Below, one piece after another: positions 1-5,942 of a DNA stretch of 14,234 nt (position 1 is the stretch's first letter; each line of letters opens with the position of its first letter). The stretch lies in assembly GCA_020342025.1 (NCBI GenBank), contig CP070840.1, positions 1,901,049 through 1,915,282 on the forward strand, read 5' to 3'. A model generated the notes under the pieces. The model was not told where the DNA came from. It ran no database searches and saw only the letters and a program-made list of their open reading frames with translations. A program made the translations under genes and the position numbers. This DNA is from Deltaproteobacteria bacterium. Lineage in GTDB: Bacteria > Desulfobacterota > DSM-4660 > Desulfatiglandales > HGW-15.

Positions 1-287
1 ACTTTGAGGCTTTACGCCCATAACCTTATCGCAGAATTTCCCGTTTTTATTTAAGAGATCTTCCTTAAGGCCTCAAAGATCAGAACACCGGCTATGAGCG
101 AAATAGATATCACCTTGAGGAGATTGGCATGGCCGGAAATTCGGCTAGCTGATTCTTCGCCAATGCCGAACAGGAAACATCACATGGCAATACCTCGAAA
201 GGGTACCAGAATATGGACATTTGTCCTTGGAATTGGGGATCAGGTATCAATATTTGATAAGGTTTGCTTTATGTTGGGTCTCTAGTC
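1..287. other. Gene-poor left edge with an inverted repeat
   Basis: No convincing intact gene lies here. Bases 2-14 and 66-78 form an inverted repeat matching at 12 of 13 positions (core CTTTGAGGC / GCCTCAAAG) with about 50 bases between the arms. On the - strand, positions 179 down to 51 read as a 42-residue open segment that ends in a hydrophobic helix followed by a basic tail (ISISLIAGVLIFEALRKIS) and a TAA stop. It has no start codon and is preceded in frame by two TGA codons, so it may be the decayed C-terminus of a membrane protein; a Gly-His before the helix vaguely recalls cation diffusion facilitators. A 63-codon + strand reading frame at 94-285 has no ribosome site and no recognisable composition, and I do not accept it. 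Confidence 0.35.
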
Positions 288-2147
288 ATGGCCAAAATGC
301 ATCCTGAACGCATTGAGGGTTACGAGCATGCCACTGAGGGGGAGAAGAGGGTCTTTCGATTTCTGAAGGAGGCGGCAAGGCCTGACAAAGATTTTATCTG
401 CTGGTATGCGCCTCCCATTGGCGCTAAAGGGAAAGAGCCCGACTTTGTGCTCTTCTGCAGGACGCTCGGAATCCTGGTCCTCGAAGTAAAAGACTGGTCC
501 AGCCAACAAATCATGTCCTACACGCCCGACGAATTCAAGATTCGCGTTAAAGAAAAAATACATAAAAAGAGGAGCCCAGACAAACAGGCCAAAGGATACG
601 TGAACGCCCTGATGGAAATGTTGAGAGACGTTCCGGAATTTGTATCTGATATGGGCCCACATGCGGGAGGTTTAAAGATTCCCATAGGAAGGATGGTCAT
701 CTTTCCTAGAATTGGCCGTGATGAGTTTTTCCACAGGGGTCTTCAGTGGCTCATCCCCATGGAGCGGGCCATGGTGAAGGAGGATCTGGCTGCAGACGGA
801 CAGATCCTGTGTGATGAAACGGGAGGGAAGTTCAAACAGAGGATTTCAGATGCCTTTCCATTCCGATACACAGGGTTAGCGCCGAAAGAAATAGAAAAAC
901 TCCGTTCTCTTATCTGGCATGAGGACCAAATAAATTTGCCGCTTCGCAAGGGCACTGGAAAGAACTGGTTCCAGAGAGAGGTTCAGGCACTTGATGAAGC
1001 GCAGGCAAGGTTGGCTAAGCGTCTAAAGTCAGGACACCAGATCATCAAAGGCCCTCCGGGCAGCGGCAAGACCCTGGTCCTGGTCCATCGATGTTGTTAT
1101 ATTCACCAATATCACCCACAGGTGAAAAATATTCTCCTGGTCTGTTACAACATTGCACTCGTGAGCTATCTCAAAAGGCTCATCCAGGAGAAAGGCATAG
1201 GTGTGGGCAAAGGCGGAATTCATGTTTCCCATTACTATGAGCTTTGTTCCCAGATTCTGGGAGAGCCCGTCCAGTATGAGAATGAGGACAACGAGTACTA
1301 CGATGTGATTGTGGAGGAAAGCATTTCCAGGGTCTCTAAAGGAGAGAGTCGTCTCGATCACTATGATGCCATCCTTATTGATGAAGGGCAAGATTTTAGC
1401 AATGAGATGCTGAAGACCTTGTTGGGCATACTACGGTCAGGCGGAGATCTGATTATAGCCCTGGATTCCTATCAGGACCTGTACAGCCGAAGAGGCTCAT
1501 GGAAGTCCCTGGGTATACAGGCCGTAGGTAGGACGAGTTACCTGGGTAAAGTATATCGGAACACAGCCGAGATCTTTGATTTCACCCAGCGGTTTATTGG
1601 CGAAACCGAAAAACTTGAGAAACAACTCGCCCTTCTTCCAGATGATCACGCCTTGCATGGAGACCCACCAGAATTGCAGCAGTTTCTGGATTATGACGGA
1701 GTAGAAGACTTCCTTGTTAACGATCTTTCAGGATGCCTGGGCCAAGGGGAGTACAAGAGATCAGAGGTGGCCGTCATCTATGATGACAAAGTTTATGGCA
1801 TGAATCGATTTGCATATGACAACAGGGCGTTGCCCATGCGCGTTCAGAAGAAACTAGAATCTTGCGGTATCCCCAACACATGGGTCTCCCAGGATGTGAG
1901 GGCCAAAGAGATGTATGACGTAACCACTGACCGCGTGTCACTCATAAGTGTTCACAGTTCCAAGGGACTTGATTTTGATCTCGTTTATTTAATAGGTGCA
2001 GATCGAATCCAGCCCACCGAATTAACGCGAGCATATCTCGGCAATCTCATTTTCGTGGCCATGACACGGGCCAAATACCGGTTGGTTATTCCATATGTGA
2101 AAGAAACGGAATTCATAAAGCGAATGAAGCATTGCCTTACAAAATAA
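288..2147 (+). CDS. NERD-domain nuclease fused to SF1 (UvrD/Rep-like) helicase
   Basis: A 619-residue protein with an N-terminal nuclease-related domain (NERD, a PD-(D/E)xK-type fold) and a superfamily 1 helicase. The NERD residues are intact: Glu-rich TEGE near residue 16, P-D52 in KEPDFVLF, and E66-V-K68 in LVLEVKDW. The helicase shows Walker A GPPGSGKT (255-262), Walker B IDEGQD (about 364-369), the VYRN motif, HSSKGLDFD and the arginine-finger motif FVAMTRAKYR near the C-terminus. NERD-helicases are presumed to process DNA; some nuclease-helicase fusions defend against phage or plasmids, but nothing beside this gene proves such a role. I start at ATG 288; an in-frame TTG at 264 and an ATG at 297 are alternatives, and none has a strong Shine-Dalgarno. 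Both catalytic halves look functional. No partner gene is adjacent: the next gene is metabolic and almost 200 bases away. Confidence 0.88.
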   Translation: MAKMHPERIEGYEHATEGEKRVFRFLKEAARPDKDFICWYAPPIGAKGKEPDFVLFCRTLGILVLEVKDWSSQQIMSYTPDEFKIRVKEKIHKKRSPDKQAKGYVNALMEMLRDVPEFVSDMGPHAGGLKIPIGRMVIFPRIGRDEFFHRGLQWLIPMERAMVKEDLAADGQILCDETGGKFKQRISDAFPFRYTGLAPKEIEKLRSLIWHEDQINLPLRKGTGKNWFQREVQALDEAQARLAKRLKSGHQIIKGPPGSGKTLVLVHRCCYIHQYHPQVKNILLVCYNIALVSYLKRLIQEKGIGVGKGGIHVSHYYELCSQILGEPVQYENEDNEYYDVIVEESISRVSKGESRLDHYDAILIDEGQDFSNEMLKTLLGILRSGGDLIIALDSYQDLYSRRGSWKSLGIQAVGRTSYLGKVYRNTAEIFDFTQRFIGETEKLEKQLALLPDDHALHGDPPELQQFLDYDGVEDFLVNDLSGCLGQGEYKRSEVAVIYDDKVYGMNRFAYDNRALPMRVQKKLESCGIPNTWVSQDVRAKEMYDVTTDRVSLISVHSSKGLDFDLVYLIGADRIQPTELTRAYLGNLIFVAMTRAKYRLVIPYVKETEFIKRMKHCLTK

Positions 2148-2339
2148 GTGTCATTTCGGGGACGTTATTGAATCCCCCCAATTCGAGCGGCAAATCACCT
2201 GCCAAATTTCTTTTTCAGCACGTACCTTCCAAAATTTCTGCGACTGGCGTAAAATATATATATCATTAAAAATGCCACTTGTGTGGTTCGTGAAGGTCAT
2301 TTAGAAAAGCATTCAAGTGATGATAAAGGTGGGATCAAG

Positions 2340-3452
2340 ATGATTATTGGATTGCCAAGAGAGATAAAAGAGGACGAGTACCGGGTCGCCATTACGCCGG
2401 GCGGGGTAAAACAACTTGTGGCCGCAGGACATGAGGTCTTGGTGGAGGAAGATGCGGGAGAAGGAAGCGGCTTTGGGAATGACAGTTATGGCTGGGCTGG
2501 GGCTCGACTGGTGCCCAGGCCCGAAGACGCTTGGGGAGCAGATCTTGTGGCCAAGGTCAAAGAACCCCGACCGTCTGAATACGAATTTCTGCGCCATGGA
2601 TTGGGCCTTTTCACGTATCTTCATCTTGCTGCCGAAAAGGAGCTGACGCTTGAAATGCTGGATCGCGGTGTTATTGGGATCGCCTATGAGACGGTGGAAT
2701 GTGCTGATGGCTCGCTGCCCCTGCTTACCCCCATGAGCGAAATTGCAGGGCGCATGGCCGTGCAGGTGGGCGCCCAATATTTGGAGAAGACGCATGGTGG
2801 TCGGGGGAAGCTCCTCGGGGGAGTCCCGGGTGTCCGCCCTGCTGATGTGACCATCATTGGCGCAGGAGTCGTTGGAACCAATGCCGCACAGATCGCCTTA
2901 GGGATGGGTGCCAATGTGATGATTCTAGACATCAACACAGACCGCCTTCGATATCTGGAGCAGGTCATGCGGGGTCGGCTCACAACCCTTAGCGCAAATC
3001 CTTTAACCATTGCGGAAGGTGTCAAATGGGCTGATTTACTTGTTGGTGCGGTTCTCGTGAAGGGCGCCAAGGCACCGCGCTTGGTTACCAGGGCCATGGT
3101 GGGAACGATGGAAGCCGGAAGCGTGGTTGTGGATGTGTCCGTGGATCAAGGGGGATGTATTGAAACCATTCGTCCTTCCACCCACTCTGATCCGGTATAC
3201 GTTGAGGAGGGTGTCGTGCACTATGGAGTGACGAACATCCCCGGGGCTGTCCCGCGCACCAGCACCTATGCCCTTTCCAATGCCACACTCCCGTACTTAA
3301 TGAGGCTGGCCAATCAGGGCATAATCAATGCTGTCCGAAAAGATGCCACTCTGGCGAAGGGCGTCAACACCTATCTGGGAAAAACCACGTATGATGCTGT
3401 AGCAGAGACCTTTGGCCTTGAATACACGCCTCTGGAGTCCATTATATCGTGA
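2340..3452 (+). CDS. ald: Alanine dehydrogenase (NAD+, Ald type)
   Basis: Converts L-alanine, NAD+ and water to pyruvate, NADH and ammonium in the cytoplasm, reversibly. The 370-residue length is normal for the family. It opens with MIIGLPREIKEDEYRVAITP, where R15 is the substrate-binding Arg; K74 (in AKVKEP) and H95 (in TYLHLAA) match the catalytic Lys and His of characterised Ald enzymes. The NAD-binding Rossmann motif G174-A-G176-V-V-G179 follows, and the C-terminal VTNIPGAVPRTSTYALSNAT signature is intact. The reading frame stays open to a GTG at 2283, but ATG 2340 is chosen because family homology begins exactly there and an AAAGGTGGG ribosome site ends about 6 bases upstream. The upstream gap has an AT-rich box (ATATATATCATT, near 2252-2265) but no clear -35. 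A small membrane protein follows after 39 bases and could be cotranscribed. Confidence 0.96.
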   Translation: MIIGLPREIKEDEYRVAITPGGVKQLVAAGHEVLVEEDAGEGSGFGNDSYGWAGARLVPRPEDAWGADLVAKVKEPRPSEYEFLRHGLGLFTYLHLAAEKELTLEMLDRGVIGIAYETVECADGSLPLLTPMSEIAGRMAVQVGAQYLEKTHGGRGKLLGGVPGVRPADVTIIGAGVVGTNAAQIALGMGANVMILDINTDRLRYLEQVMRGRLTTLSANPLTIAEGVKWADLLVGAVLVKGAKAPRLVTRAMVGTMEAGSVVVDVSVDQGGCIETIRPSTHSDPVYVEEGVVHYGVTNIPGAVPRTSTYALSNATLPYLMRLANQGIINAVRKDATLAKGVNTYLGKTTYDAVAETFGLEYTPLESIIS

Positions 3453-3491
3453 GAGCGGTGTGCTCCTAGATTTGCAGAGGATCGAGCACGA

Positions 3492-3719
3492 ATGATAGAT
3501 TTGTTGAAAGATATCTATTCATGGGCGTCTCTACAGCCCATGTTTGTTAAATTGGGCATGATCATCCTACTGAGCGCGGCGGGACTGTATGTGCTAGGCT
3601 ACATCATGAGCATTCTTTTTTGGTTCTTCCTCAGAGCGACCGAGGATCCGAGTACAAGACATGAGATAACAACAGAGGAGAGGATTGCCGTGCACAAGGG
3701 GACGGGGAAGCACCTGTAA
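3492..3719 (+). CDS. Small membrane protein, unknown
   Basis: A 75-residue protein that I do not recognise. Residues about 18-46 form one long or two closely packed hydrophobic segments (VKLGMIILLSAAGLYVLGYI then SILFWFFL), and the C-terminal 28 residues are soluble and charged (Thr/Glu/Arg/Lys-rich). It would sit in the inner membrane with its tail probably in the cytoplasm. An AGAGG ribosome site at 3476-3480 lies 11 bases before ATG 3492. It follows the alanine dehydrogenase stop by 39 bases with no terminator between, so a two-gene transcript is likely; whether it aids alanine metabolism or transport is unknown. The membrane composition and ribosome site make a real gene likely. Confidence 0.7.
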   Translation: MIDLLKDIYSWASLQPMFVKLGMIILLSAAGLYVLGYIMSILFWFFLRATEDPSTRHEITTEERIAVHKGTGKHL

Positions 3720-3761
3720 ACCCTAGGATTCTGGGACTCTACTCAAACTTATGATACGGGC

Positions 3762-3778
3762 ACAAGAATTTTTCTTGT
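3762..3778 (+). repeat. Short perfect inverted repeat after the ald/membrane-protein pair
   Basis: ACAAGAA-TTT-TTCTTGT is a perfect 7-base stem with a 3-base loop, 43 bases past the preceding stop codon. It is AT-rich and is followed by CGTTGCC and not by a U tract, so it would be a poor intrinsic terminator. It could be a protein-binding dyad or a weak 3' end. Confidence 0.4.
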
Positions 3779-3779
3779 C

Positions 3780-4050
3780 GTTGCCAGATTTTTCTTTCCT
3801 TTTCTTGGTCAGCGTGATAAAGAAATACCTGGATAGGTCAATAACACCAAAGTCCATCGGTATCATTGCCAAGAATTTTTAGACACAGGGACTAGTTGGC
3901 GTGGCCTATCCATTTTTTGTTTCGGTGGACCAAGCCATAGGCGCTGGCGGCAGAGCTTGCGCGGATGTGGGAAATGTGTGATGTTGTTGAAACCGTGAAA
4001 CGAGACTACGTGATCAAGCGTTAACCCTTCTTTCATCGGGTAATTTCCAG
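3780..4050 (+). other. Intergenic stretch ending in a terminator; possible small RNA
   Basis: No protein gene is evident: the longest frame, on the - strand, lacks a ribosome site and is Lys/Arg/Pro-rich in an unstructured way. Because a very strong + strand terminator sits at its end (4051-4079) more than 330 bases after the last stop codon, a transcript must come through here. That may be read-through from the small membrane protein gene or an independent small RNA. Local complementarity exists, for example GCCTAT (3904-3909) with ATAGGC (3937-3942). I could not find a convincing promoter and recognise no known RNA family. Confidence 0.3.
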
Positions 4051-4079
4051 GCAGGGCCAGTCCGGCCCTGCTTTTTTTT
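4051..4079 (+). terminator. Strong intrinsic terminator
   Basis: GCAGGGCC (4051-4058), loop AGTCC, GGCCCTGC (4064-4071), then eight T residues (4072-4079). This is an 8-base perfect GC-rich stem with an uninterrupted U tract, the textbook factor-independent form, reading on the + strand. It insulates the regulatory region starting at 4134 from upstream transcription. Confidence 0.93.
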
Positions 4080-4133
4080 GCCTCGCGCGTTTCTGTCGCC
4101 TGTCCCTTTTTCAAATGACCGTGGGTTCAAAGA

Positions 4134-4172
4134 TGCACAGAAATCTGTGAACCCTGCACATTTCCTTGTGCA
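4134..4172. promoter_or_regulatory. Tandem dyad operator / candidate enhancer sites
   Basis: Two similar palindromes: TGCACA-gaaatc-TGTGAA (4134-4151) and TGCACA-tttcct-TGTGCA (4155-4172), the second perfect. Their centres are 21 bases apart, two helical turns, so two protein dimers would bind the same DNA face. Relative to the start predicted for the sigma54 promoter downstream (about 4272), the centres lie near -130 and -109, the usual range for enhancer-binding proteins. The half-sites resemble NtrC sites (TGCAC-N7-GTGCA), but the spacing is one base longer (N8), so another activator is equally possible. The first copy also lies within a longer GGGTTCA...TGAACCC inverted repeat. Confidence 0.6.
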
Positions 4173-4244
4173 TTTGGTGGGAACAGTATTGCGGAAGTTT
4201 TGTATAAGTATTTGAGAATTATCGATAACTGGGTTGAGGGCTTC

Positions 4245-4261
4245 CTGGTATCATTCTTGCT
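4245..4261 (+). promoter_or_regulatory. Sigma54 (RpoN) -24/-12 promoter
   Basis: CTGGTATCATTCTTGCT fits the sigma54 consensus YTGGCACN5TTGCW: the invariant GG (4247-4248) and GC (4259-4260) have the correct spacing, with only C-to-T changes in the -24 box. Predicted start is near 4272. A weaker sigma54-like match, TGGGAACAGTATTGC, occurs at 4178-4192. The tandem dyads about 110-130 bases upstream and the AT-rich DNA between (around 4200-4230) fit the looped-enhancer layout of such promoters. Confidence 0.62.
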
Positions 4262-4333
4262 TTTAAGAAAGACGGGAGGTCCATGCTTCACCTTTGGCCA
4301 AAAGCATTTACGGTGAGGTTAAGAGGAGATCGG

Positions 4334-4420
4334 ATGGTCAGAAAATGGATCATCGCATATTGTGGCCTGGCGATTCTGCTCAGCATCGGAACCGCACTAC
4401 TTTTGTATTATATCACTTAA
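4334..4420 (+). CDS. 28-residue single-pass membrane miniprotein
   Basis: Encodes a 28-residue peptide starting MVRKWIIAYC and ending LLLYYIT. It has a short basic N-terminus (R3, K4) and then one hydrophobic helix to the end, as expected for an inner-membrane miniprotein with its N-terminus in the cytoplasm. A strong ribosome site, AGAGGAGA (4322-4329), sits 4 bases before the ATG. An in-frame ATG at 4283, behind GGGAGG, would give 45 residues, but its ribosome site is very close to the start codon and only about 11 bases from the predicted transcription start. It lies alone between the sigma54 promoter and non-coding DNA, so it is probably the target of that promoter. No family is recognised; bacterial miniproteins of this type usually modulate a membrane transporter, sensor or protease, which is only an analogy. 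Confidence 0.6.
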   Translation: MVRKWIIAYCGLAILLSIGTALLLYYIT

Positions 4421-4799
4421 ATGAATAAACCTCTTCCTTCAGGGATCGGATTTGGGCGCCTGATTTTGCCGCTTTCGAGTTGAGCCCTATACTCGCCTTG
4501 TTTCTCAGCCGACGGGGTTGCGGTCCATTTCTCCAGCCCGCCAAAATTTTATAGCCTGCCCCCGGTGTCGTCCCCTAAAGCGTGACCATTTCTCCACCCC
4601 ACCGCGGGTGAAATTTCAGCGGCCATTTCCACATCCAAAGGGCAGTCCCCATTTTGGAATCTGACAAAAATTGATAACGAGATTTGGACAGCATCCTGTT
4701 AACATGGAATATCAACCACTTAAGAAGAAACAGGGGAATTCGAAGCCAAAAATCAGGGAATTTTTTATGGCTGAGCTCTTTATAAATTATTTAAAATAC
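4421..4799. other. Non-coding stretch with short repeats
   Basis: No gene is supported. The 11-mer CCATTTCTCCA occurs at 4525-4535 and 4586-4596, each followed by a similar pyrimidine/GC run, and a shorter version (CCATTTCC) is at 4623-4630. TGAAATTTCA, a perfect 10-base palindrome, lies near 4609-4618. The right part holds the first copy of the dispersed repeat also found at 7512-7537. No clear terminator for the miniprotein transcript was found. Confidence 0.4.
4735..4757 (+). repeat. Dispersed repeat, copy A
   Basis: GGGAATTCGAAGCCAAAAAT followed by CAGGG. It matches copy B at 7512-7537 at about 22 of 26 aligned positions with a single one-base gap. This copy runs into an AATTTTTT tract and lacks the CCCTGATT arm that lets copy B fold. 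Both copies are intergenic and upstream of promoter-like sequence, so it may be a recurrent regulatory or small mobile repeat. Confidence 0.5.
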
Positions 4800-4828
4800 T
4801 TGACTTTTTCGTAAACTCCTTCTATAAT
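4800..4828 (+). promoter_or_regulatory. Near-consensus sigma70 promoter
   Basis: TTGACT (4800-4805), a 17-base spacer and TATAAT (4823-4828). Eleven of twelve positions match consensus. Transcription would start near 4835, leaving a leader of about 305 bases before the acetyltransferase gene at 5141, or producing a separate small RNA. Confidence 0.82.
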
Positions 4829-4834
4829 TACAAT

Positions 4835-5140
4835 AATCTCTTCTTATTTCTAAGTCTTGGAGTTGTCCCGCGTGGATGCACTCCCCGCTCCCGGCAGGAG
4901 ATTTACCCTTTTGTCGGGAGCAACTATTTTGGGACACGAGCCAAGCAAACAATCCGCCTCCCCAAAAATCGCCCCAAAACCCTGCCACGAGATTTAGCCT
5001 AGTGGGCCATCCCTGCGAAAGGGTCCCCCCTCAGTTCTGAAAGGACATTTTCTGTGTTTAGAGCGTGAAGTTTTTGGTAAAGTGGGGTTCCACCTTGTCA
5101 TCTGAGGAGGGCAAATGTATGGATCGGAGGAGGATACACC
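4835..5140 (+). other. Long structured leader or small RNA
   Basis: Downstream of the strong promoter, nested stems can form one rod: CTTGG (4856-4860) with CCAAG (4941-4945), TGTCCC (4864-4869) with GGGACA (4931-4936), and GCTCCCGGCA (4887-4896) with TGTCGGGAGC (4912-4921, one G-U pair). A large internal loop separates the middle and inner stems. Farther down, CCCT-GCGA-AAGGG-like and GTGG-GGTT-CCAC (5082-5093) hairpins are possible. An imperfect 20-base direct repeat (15 of 20 identical, core GAGATTTA) lies at 4891-4910 and 4982-5001. No known riboswitch or 6S RNA signature is recognised, and no U-tract terminator follows the rod, so a 5' leader of the next gene is the simpler reading. Confidence 0.45.
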
Positions 5141-5144
5141 GTGA
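5115..5144 (+). CDS. Possible 9-codon leader peptide overlapping the next start
   Basis: ATG 5115 opens a 9-residue frame, MYGSEEDTP, ending at TGA 5142-5144, which overlaps the GTG start of the acetyltransferase at 5141 (GTGA). An AGGAGG sequence (5105-5110) is 4 bases before the ATG, rather close but strong. The overlap would couple translation of the two frames. The second ribosome site (GGAGGAGG) lies inside the leader frame. It may be a chance frame. Confidence 0.35.
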   Translation: MYGSEEDTP

Positions 5145-5875
5145 ATAAAGAGCCAAGACCTTACCGCAAGATGGCCAGGACATGCCGAACCCGGCCAATA
5201 GATAAAGCGCGTCTGGAATGGCCACCATTGCCGCCGTTGACTGCGGAGCTAGCAGAGCTTCGATGGGATTTTTTATCGGAGAACGAAATGCCGTTGATTG
5301 CAGACCTTTGGAAAGAAGGCTACCCAGAACTTATGGGCTCTTCTTTCGATTTCTTGTTCCATCCGGAAAGATACAAGGGGAAGATTCTGTTGCGGGAGAA
5401 CTACGAACAGGACAGGCGCGACCGCGACCGCTGTATGTTCCGCTGGGAAAAGGGTGGCAAGATCGTTGGAGCGATGATGCTCACAAAATGGGATGAGAAC
5501 AGGCAGGTGGAGTTGACCATCGGCACAGTTCTACCCCGATACAGAAAGGTGGGAGGCATATTCATCCACGGATTTCCCATCGTGATGGACTGGCTCCAGC
5601 GAAGCGGGGCAGAGTACCTGACCGCCTTCTGCGAGACCTGGCACGACCTCTCGCAGCGGTTGCTGGAGGCGAATGGTTTCAAGATCTGCGGTATATTTCC
5701 GGGGCAACATGTGCGATGGACGAGCGGAAACCGCCAATATAGAGGCTGCACCGTGCATTACTACCGGTTTATTGGGCAAGGGGCGGAGTATGTCACCCAT
5801 CCTGAAGAGTGGCGTCTTTCGGAACGGGCCAGCCGGGTGTGGGAGGTCCTTGCCAAAATGAACGGGTCAATTTGA
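5141..5875 (+). CDS. GNAT-like N-acetyltransferase
   Basis: A 244-residue cytoplasmic protein with a probable acetyl-CoA-dependent GNAT fold in residues about 45-215. Family-like features are the central strand and acetyl-CoA loop LTIGTVLPRYRKVGGIF and the later CETWHDLSQRLLEANGFKI, which resembles GNAT motif B with its final N-G-F. The first 40 residues are basic and Pro-rich and look disordered. The substrate cannot be told. The GTG start at 5141 is supported by GGAGGAGG (5126-5133), 7 bases upstream; no ATG gives a better start. The gene follows a strong promoter with a long folded leader and a possible leader peptide, so expression may be controlled after initiation. The fold call is moderate: the acyl-CoA loop is not a perfect Q/RxxGxG/A. 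Confidence 0.72.
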   Translation: MNKEPRPYRKMARTCRTRPIDKARLEWPPLPPLTAELAELRWDFLSENEMPLIADLWKEGYPELMGSSFDFLFHPERYKGKILLRENYEQDRRDRDRCMFRWEKGGKIVGAMMLTKWDENRQVELTIGTVLPRYRKVGGIFIHGFPIVMDWLQRSGAEYLTAFCETWHDLSQRLLEANGFKICGIFPGQHVRWTSGNRQYRGCTVHYYRFIGQGAEYVTHPEEWRLSERASRVWEVLAKMNGSI

Positions 5876-5891
5876 AAAGTCATTTGAACAG

Positions 5892-5915
5892 AGGATCAGA
5901 TATTCAACTGATCCT
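5892..5915. promoter_or_regulatory. Perfect 8-base inverted repeat between genes
   Basis: AGGATCAG (5892-5899), 8-base spacer, CTGATCCT (5908-5915). It lies in the 67-base gap between the acetyltransferase stop and the acyl-CoA synthetase start. It has no following U tract, so it is better read as an operator or mRNA-processing/stability hairpin than as a terminator. Confidence 0.5.
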
Positions 5916-5942
5916 ATCCATAATACCCAAAGGGTTATATCA

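Noticed and set aside
177..182. In-frame TGA on the - strand as a selenocysteine codon
   Set aside because: A second TGA occurs upstream in the same frame, there is no start codon, and no SECIS-like hairpin is apparent immediately downstream.
94..285. 63-codon + strand frame before the helicase gene
   Set aside because: No ribosome site, no recognisable motif, and the opposite strand has a more protein-like hydrophobic segment in the same place.
2158..2215. Terminator after the helicase gene
   Set aside because: GGGGA/TCCCC and GGCA/TGCC stems are short with large loops, and the T-rich run is separated from them.
3890..4050. Known riboswitch (cobalamin, glycine, cyclic-di-GMP), SRP RNA, tmRNA or RNase P RNA
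   Set aside because: None of the conserved cores of these families could be found, and no coding region follows the terminator directly.
4178..4192. Second sigma54-like match TGGGAACAGTATTGC
   Set aside because: GG and GC are spaced correctly, but two other -24 positions mismatch and the dyads would be too close upstream; the site at 4245-4261 is better.
4835..4950. 6S RNA
   Set aside because: A rod with an internal loop is present but it is about 90 bases long, not about 180, and lacks recognisable 6S sequence signatures or a mature 3' end.
4791..4988. 65-codon - strand frame
   Set aside because: It overlaps the strong + strand promoter and structured leader and has no ribosome site; Gly/Trp/Arg-rich composition looks random.
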